NCBI RefSeq assembly: GCF_039522935.1
Contig: NZ_BAAAEI010000012.1
Coordinates: 186,001 to 250,000, forward strand
Source: Bowmanella denitrificans
GTDB taxonomy: Bacteria > Pseudomonadota > Gammaproteobacteria > Enterobacterales > Alteromonadaceae
Direction of reading: 5' to 3'
DNA length: 64,000 bases
In this document: positions 60,990-64,000 of the stretch, piece by piece
How positions within the stretch are numbered: position 1 is the first letter of the stretch
How the letters are laid out: each line of letters starts with the position of its first letter
The notes under the pieces: generated by a model
The model's database searches: none
Told to the model about the DNA's origin: nothing
The model's input: the letters and a program-made list of their open reading frames with translations, nothing else
Made by a program: the position numbers and the translations under genes

Positions 60990-61847
60990 ATGACTTTCAA
61001 AATCGCCCTGCTATGTAGCATCGTATTAGGCCTTGCTGGTTGTGCCAGCCCTGTTGGCAACGTCTTCCCATTGGAAGAGCGCAAGTTGCAGGCAAAAGCA
61101 CTGGAAAAGCGCCAGCAGTTGGCTGAAGCATTATTACAATGGGAGATTATTCAATCGGTCAATAGCAACGATCAAGATGCTGTTATCGCTATATCCAAAT
61201 TGAAAAATGAAATCCACCTGAGTCTGCAAAAACACTATGCCAGCTTGAAAAAAGCCGAAGTAGAGGAAGACATACAAGAGCAACGACTGTTGCTATTGAA
61301 GATCTTAGCCCTGAACCCGACTGACTCTGAGGCAATGGCATCTTTGCGTAAGCTGGAATGGCAGGACGCCTACCAGGCTGCCAGCGATAAAAGCGCCAGC
61401 ATGGCTAACTGGCGTATTGAAAAGCCAGTAACAAAAGACAGCGTCGCAAGACTAAAGCAGCCGTCAACCAATCTGCCGAAGCGAGAAAAAACACAGCAAT
61501 CTCTGCAGCAACGCAGCACTCAGGAGCGTATTGATCGGTTGTTGCAACAAGCAGAGCAAAAGTTACAAGGTCAACAATGGGCACAGGCCGGTGAAATCCT
61601 GCAACAGCTATCCGATTTCAATGGTACGTCCAGTTTGCAGACCAGCAAATTAATCAATATGAAGAAGCAACTCTCGGCTCAATACTACTCACAAGGTATG
61701 CGGGTGCTTACATCTGACATAGACCAAGCTATTGATGATCTACAAACCAGTCTTTGGTATGACCCAGACAATACCAAGGCCCGTTTACAACTTTCCCGGG
61801 CCAGCAAAATGAAGCAGAATCTGGAGGAAATTCGCAATCCTAAATAA
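60990..61847 (+). CDS. TPR-like lipoprotein
   Basis: A 285-residue lipoprotein (lipobox GLAGC, Cys near residue 18). The helical body contains TPR-like pairs (LAEALLQWEIIQSVNSNDQDAVIAISKLK; LLLLKILALNPTDSEAMASL) and a Gln-rich spacer. Its C-terminal unit (DDLQTSLWYDPDNTKARLQLSRASKMKQNLEEI) resembles the last TPR of the next, minus-strand lipoprotein. It starts seven bases after the deacetylase gene, so it belongs to the kinase operon. Confidence 0.75.
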   Translation: MTFKIALLCSIVLGLAGCASPVGNVFPLEERKLQAKALEKRQQLAEALLQWEIIQSVNSNDQDAVIAISKLKNEIHLSLQKHYASLKKAEVEEDIQEQRLLLLKILALNPTDSEAMASLRKLEWQDAYQAASDKSASMANWRIEKPVTKDSVARLKQPSTNLPKREKTQQSLQQRSTQERIDRLLQQAEQKLQGQQWAQAGEILQQLSDFNGTSSLQTSKLINMKKQLSAQYYSQGMRVLTSDIDQAIDDLQTSLWYDPDNTKARLQLSRASKMKQNLEEIRNPK

Positions 61848-61873
61848 GTGACTGTTACGAGCAATGCTCCGAA

Positions 61874-63043
61874 TTAGTTTTTGATCTTCTCCAGCCGCTC
61901 TTTCAATTCCAGTGCCTGTGCAAGATAGAGTTTGGCACTATTATGGTTAGGGTCGACCTCCAATACCTTTTCCCATTTATCTATGGCCGTATCCAACTCC
62001 TGACGACGAAAAGCCGATGAGGCTTCACGGTGGTATTGGTCAGAGATTTCTTTCTGCAATATCAGCATTTCTTCCATGGCCTGACTATTTTGCGGATGCA
62101 ACTCGGTGGCTTGCTTAAAGTCCCGAAACGCTTGCATCTTATTGCCATTGAGTAAACTTAGCCCGGCCGCCTCAGCAAAGTTTATCGACGCCTGATCTTT
62201 CTTGTCGGTAGCGGCTAGTTGCTGCCCATAACCTTCCAATGCGATCAGCGCAATGCTTCTGGCATCACGACTCAAATCTCCAAAGGCTTTCAGCGATTGA
62301 TATTGCTCCACTGCAGCGGCAAAATCTTGTTGTTGAGTCAATGTGGTCATCCGCTCAAGCAGTGAGTCCTGACTTGGCGGCATGGGTTTGGCTGTTTCAG
62401 CCTTAACCAGTTCAGAGGTTACCGCATCTTCAATTGGATCTTCTGCATTATCGGCTTGAGTTTCCGTTGCGACTTCAATCTCTTTGGCCTTAACATCGAC
62501 GGGCTTTTGCTTCTCTGGCGTTTTTGCTGGTTGGCTACGCACAAACTTGGCTTCTGCGGTCAGCGGAATCCTGATGGTTTGGCCAATATTTACCCGGCTG
62601 GGGCTGGCAATATCATTGTATTTAGCCAATGCATAGAACTTCAACGGTGAATTAAGGTATTTACCCGCCAAGGTAGACAGGCTCTCACCGGAAGATAATG
62701 TCACTTCAAAAAACTCGGGGGGAAAATAACTGCTGGCAGGGGAGTCTATTTGTTTCAACAGCTCCTTGGCACTGCTACTGGCAGGAATATTGATAAGATA
62801 AGCCTGCAATTCTGCCTTGGCCTGTGGTGCTTCACCTTGCTCCAAATGCTCCAGGGCTTTACTGAATCTTTCCCTTGGTGACAGTCCCGGCTGCGCTTGC
62901 ACAACAACTTGTGCTTGATTGGCAGTACCGGACTGCTTCTCCTCTTTTGAAAAAAACTTATCGGTGGCTTTGCAGCCAACCAACATGGCAATCAACACTA
63001 TGGTTAATGCCGTTTTTGCACTGATATCCCTACTTTTAAGCAT
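61874..63043 (-). CDS. LysM and TPR lipoprotein
   Basis: A 389-residue lipoprotein (lipobox MLVGC, Cys near residue 24). It has an N-terminal helical pair (SPRERFSKALEHLEQGEAPQAKAELQAYL), a LysM domain (about 110-165: TLSSGESLSTLAGKYLNSPLKFYALAKYN ... IGQTIRIPL), a variable Lys/Glu-rich spacer and C-terminal TPRs ending VLEVDPNHNSAKLYLAQALELKERLEKI. It likely binds peptidoglycan. It converges with the TPR-lipoprotein gene of the kinase operon (26 bases apart). Confidence 0.82.
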   Translation of the reverse strand: MLKSRDISAKTALTIVLIAMLVGCKATDKFFSKEEKQSGTANQAQVVVQAQPGLSPRERFSKALEHLEQGEAPQAKAELQAYLINIPASSSAKELLKQIDSPASSYFPPEFFEVTLSSGESLSTLAGKYLNSPLKFYALAKYNDIASPSRVNIGQTIRIPLTAEAKFVRSQPAKTPEKQKPVDVKAKEIEVATETQADNAEDPIEDAVTSELVKAETAKPMPPSQDSLLERMTTLTQQQDFAAAVEQYQSLKAFGDLSRDARSIALIALEGYGQQLAATDKKDQASINFAEAAGLSLLNGNKMQAFRDFKQATELHPQNSQAMEEMLILQKEISDQYHREASSAFRRQELDTAIDKWEKVLEVDPNHNSAKLYLAQALELKERLEKIKN

Positions 63044-63217
63044 TTGCTACGTCCACCTGTTTAACACTACTGTTGCAATGCGTTACCACCTAACTCCGCA
63101 TTTCCTGCTATTTTTTACATTCCGATCCAAGAATATAGCATAGTCAGCTTTGACCAAAAGCCCATTTAGATGAATAGATAAGTTACACTTCAGACAATTT
63201 CTCTCAGTACTTTATTT

Positions 63218-63788
63218 ATGCAGAAACGTCACTACTGTATGGCTTGTCAGTTTCCTTTGTCGGTATGCTTGTGCAAATTTGTGCACAAAATATGTAATAG
63301 TGTTGAACTCATTGTGTTACAGCACCCAAGTGAAACCAAGGTAGCAAAGAATACCGCCCGATTGCTGGCCCTGGCACTGCAAAACATTCAGATAGTAGTT
63401 GGAGAGACAGCGCAGGATTTCAGGCAATTGCAAGCGTTTTGTTTGCAGCACCACAATGACGTTGCCTTACTTTATCCCTCAACAGTTAGCCGTCCTCTTG
63501 AAGAGCTCAATAAAGCGCATAACATAAAGTATCTGTTATTGCTGGATGGTACCTGGAAAAAGGCCTTCAAACATTTATCAATGTAATCCCTGGCTGACAG
63601 CATTGCCGTGTTGGCACTTTGCTCATCCACCAGCCAGTCAATATCAGCGCAAAGCACACCGCTCTGATAGTCTCTCCACATTGGAAGCTGCCGCTTATGG
63701 ATTACACTTACTGGAAAATATCGACACCGCGCCACTGCTGGTATTGCAGCAAAAACGGCAGCAATTCTCAGGGCAGCGGCCAGACTAA
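63218..63788 (+). pseudogene. DTW-domain protein (tRNA acp3U synthase TapT-like), frameshifted
   Basis: A DTW-domain enzyme gene split by a frameshift. The first part (63218-63586) begins MQKRHYCMACQFPLSVCLCKF (zinc Cys motif), includes LQHPSETKVAKNTARLL and ends just after DGTWKKAFK, the DTW core. A base too many near 63572 (or an error) ends the frame at 63586. The second frame continues ATT TAT CAA... to NPWLTALPCWHFAHPP and SDSLSTLEAAAYGL up to 63788, the expected remainder. TapT/TuaA-type enzymes add aminocarboxypropyl to uridine 47 of tRNA. Either a genuine inactivation or a sequencing error. Confidence 0.8.
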
Positions 63789-64000
63789 TTCTACCCTGGC
63801 GCCTCCCCCCGGCAGATTACCCAAATGTATCCGACCACCATGTTTACTGATGATTACATTTGCCAGCGTTAAGCCAATACCAGAGCCCCCCGTTTTGGTT
63901 GTGTACAGTGGGGTCAGGGCATTGTCCAAGTTAGCAAAACCAGCACCACAGTCGTCAACTTGCAGGACCTGACTTTTATCCCGGCAGTAACATCGAACCC
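63768..64000 (-). CDS. Sensor histidine kinase, C-terminal end only
   Basis: The minus strand from base 64000 down to the stop codon at 63768-63770 (shown as TCA on +) encodes about 77 residues. The N-box is outside the window. The ATP-lid region is visible: VDDCGAGF (G1), ALTPLYTTKTGGSGIGLTLANVIISKHGGRI (G2 and after) and GGGARVELVWPLP at the end. This is a HATPase_c domain of a two-component kinase. Its end overlaps the 3' end of the DTW gene by 21 bases, converging. Confidence 0.85.
   Translation of the reverse strand, partial: VRCYCRDKSQVLQVDDCGAGFANLDNALTPLYTTKTGGSGIGLTLANVIISKHGGRIHLGNLPGGGARVELVWPLP

Overview
The window looks like chromosomal DNA of a marine gammaproteobacterium, most likely of the Alteromonadales (Alteromonas/Aestuariibacter/Lacimicrobium-like). 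This rests on family content, not on a marker-gene match: proB-proA, rph-pyrE-tusA, yicC, a TonB-dependent receptor with a small-molecule module, many lipoproteins, and a complete type VI secretion system (T6SS). No rRNA, tRNA, CRISPR array, insertion sequence or prophage was seen.

Left part (1-7.2 kb): the 3' end of a TonB-dependent receptor is followed by an MFS carrier, a second transcription unit of aspartate-dehydrogenase-like, VOC, TauE/SafE, [2Fe-2S] ferredoxin and DUF2798 genes, and an isolated AT-rich secreted beta-helix protein. Identical inverted copies of a TGTATACA-centred operator precede the MFS gene and the dehydrogenase gene. They suggest one GntR-type regulator, not in the window, controlling uptake and catabolism of an unknown small molecule.

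Middle part (7.2-25.5 kb): mostly housekeeping and envelope genes. These are a MOSC protein, an ECF sigma / membrane anti-sigma pair with a divergent PspB-like protein, proBA, a di-iron sterol desaturase-family protein, DUF3014 and DUF1285 proteins, an Aer-type chemoreceptor, a periplasmic amidohydrolase, dps, tusA-pyrE-rph, yicC, an orphan HipB/Y4mF-like regulator, a GlyGly-CTERM-like surface protein and an alkyltransferase-like (atl) DNA repair protein.

Right part (25.7-63 kb): a large T6SS island. Operon 1 is tagH-tssJ-tssK-tssL-tssM-tagF. After a small opposite-strand gene and a 350-base regulatory gap comes operon 2, tssA-tssB-tssC-hcp-tagJ-tssE-tssF-tssG-tssH. Next are two effector modules. 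The first has two DUF6795-like putative immunity genes, one carrying a scar of a lipase gene, then a class 3 lipase and VgrG. The second has DUF6484, DUF2169, a catalytically degenerate ketosynthase-fold protein, a DUF4150 PAAR-like protein with an HNH-type nuclease tip, a beta-propeller candidate immunity protein and a TIGR02270 protein. A PP2C phosphatase and a transmembrane Ser/Thr kinase with Cache-like and HAMP regions, plus a (VES)15 repeat tail, follow. They sit with a deacetylase lipoprotein and two TPR/LysM lipoproteins that look like an envelope-linked signalling set. The window ends with a frameshifted DTW-domain gene and the C-terminus of a histidine kinase.

The most interesting items are the recombination scar in the lipase/immunity locus, the pseudo-ketosynthase in the PAAR-like loading module, the nuclease/beta-propeller pair, and the kinase-deacetylase-LysM cluster.
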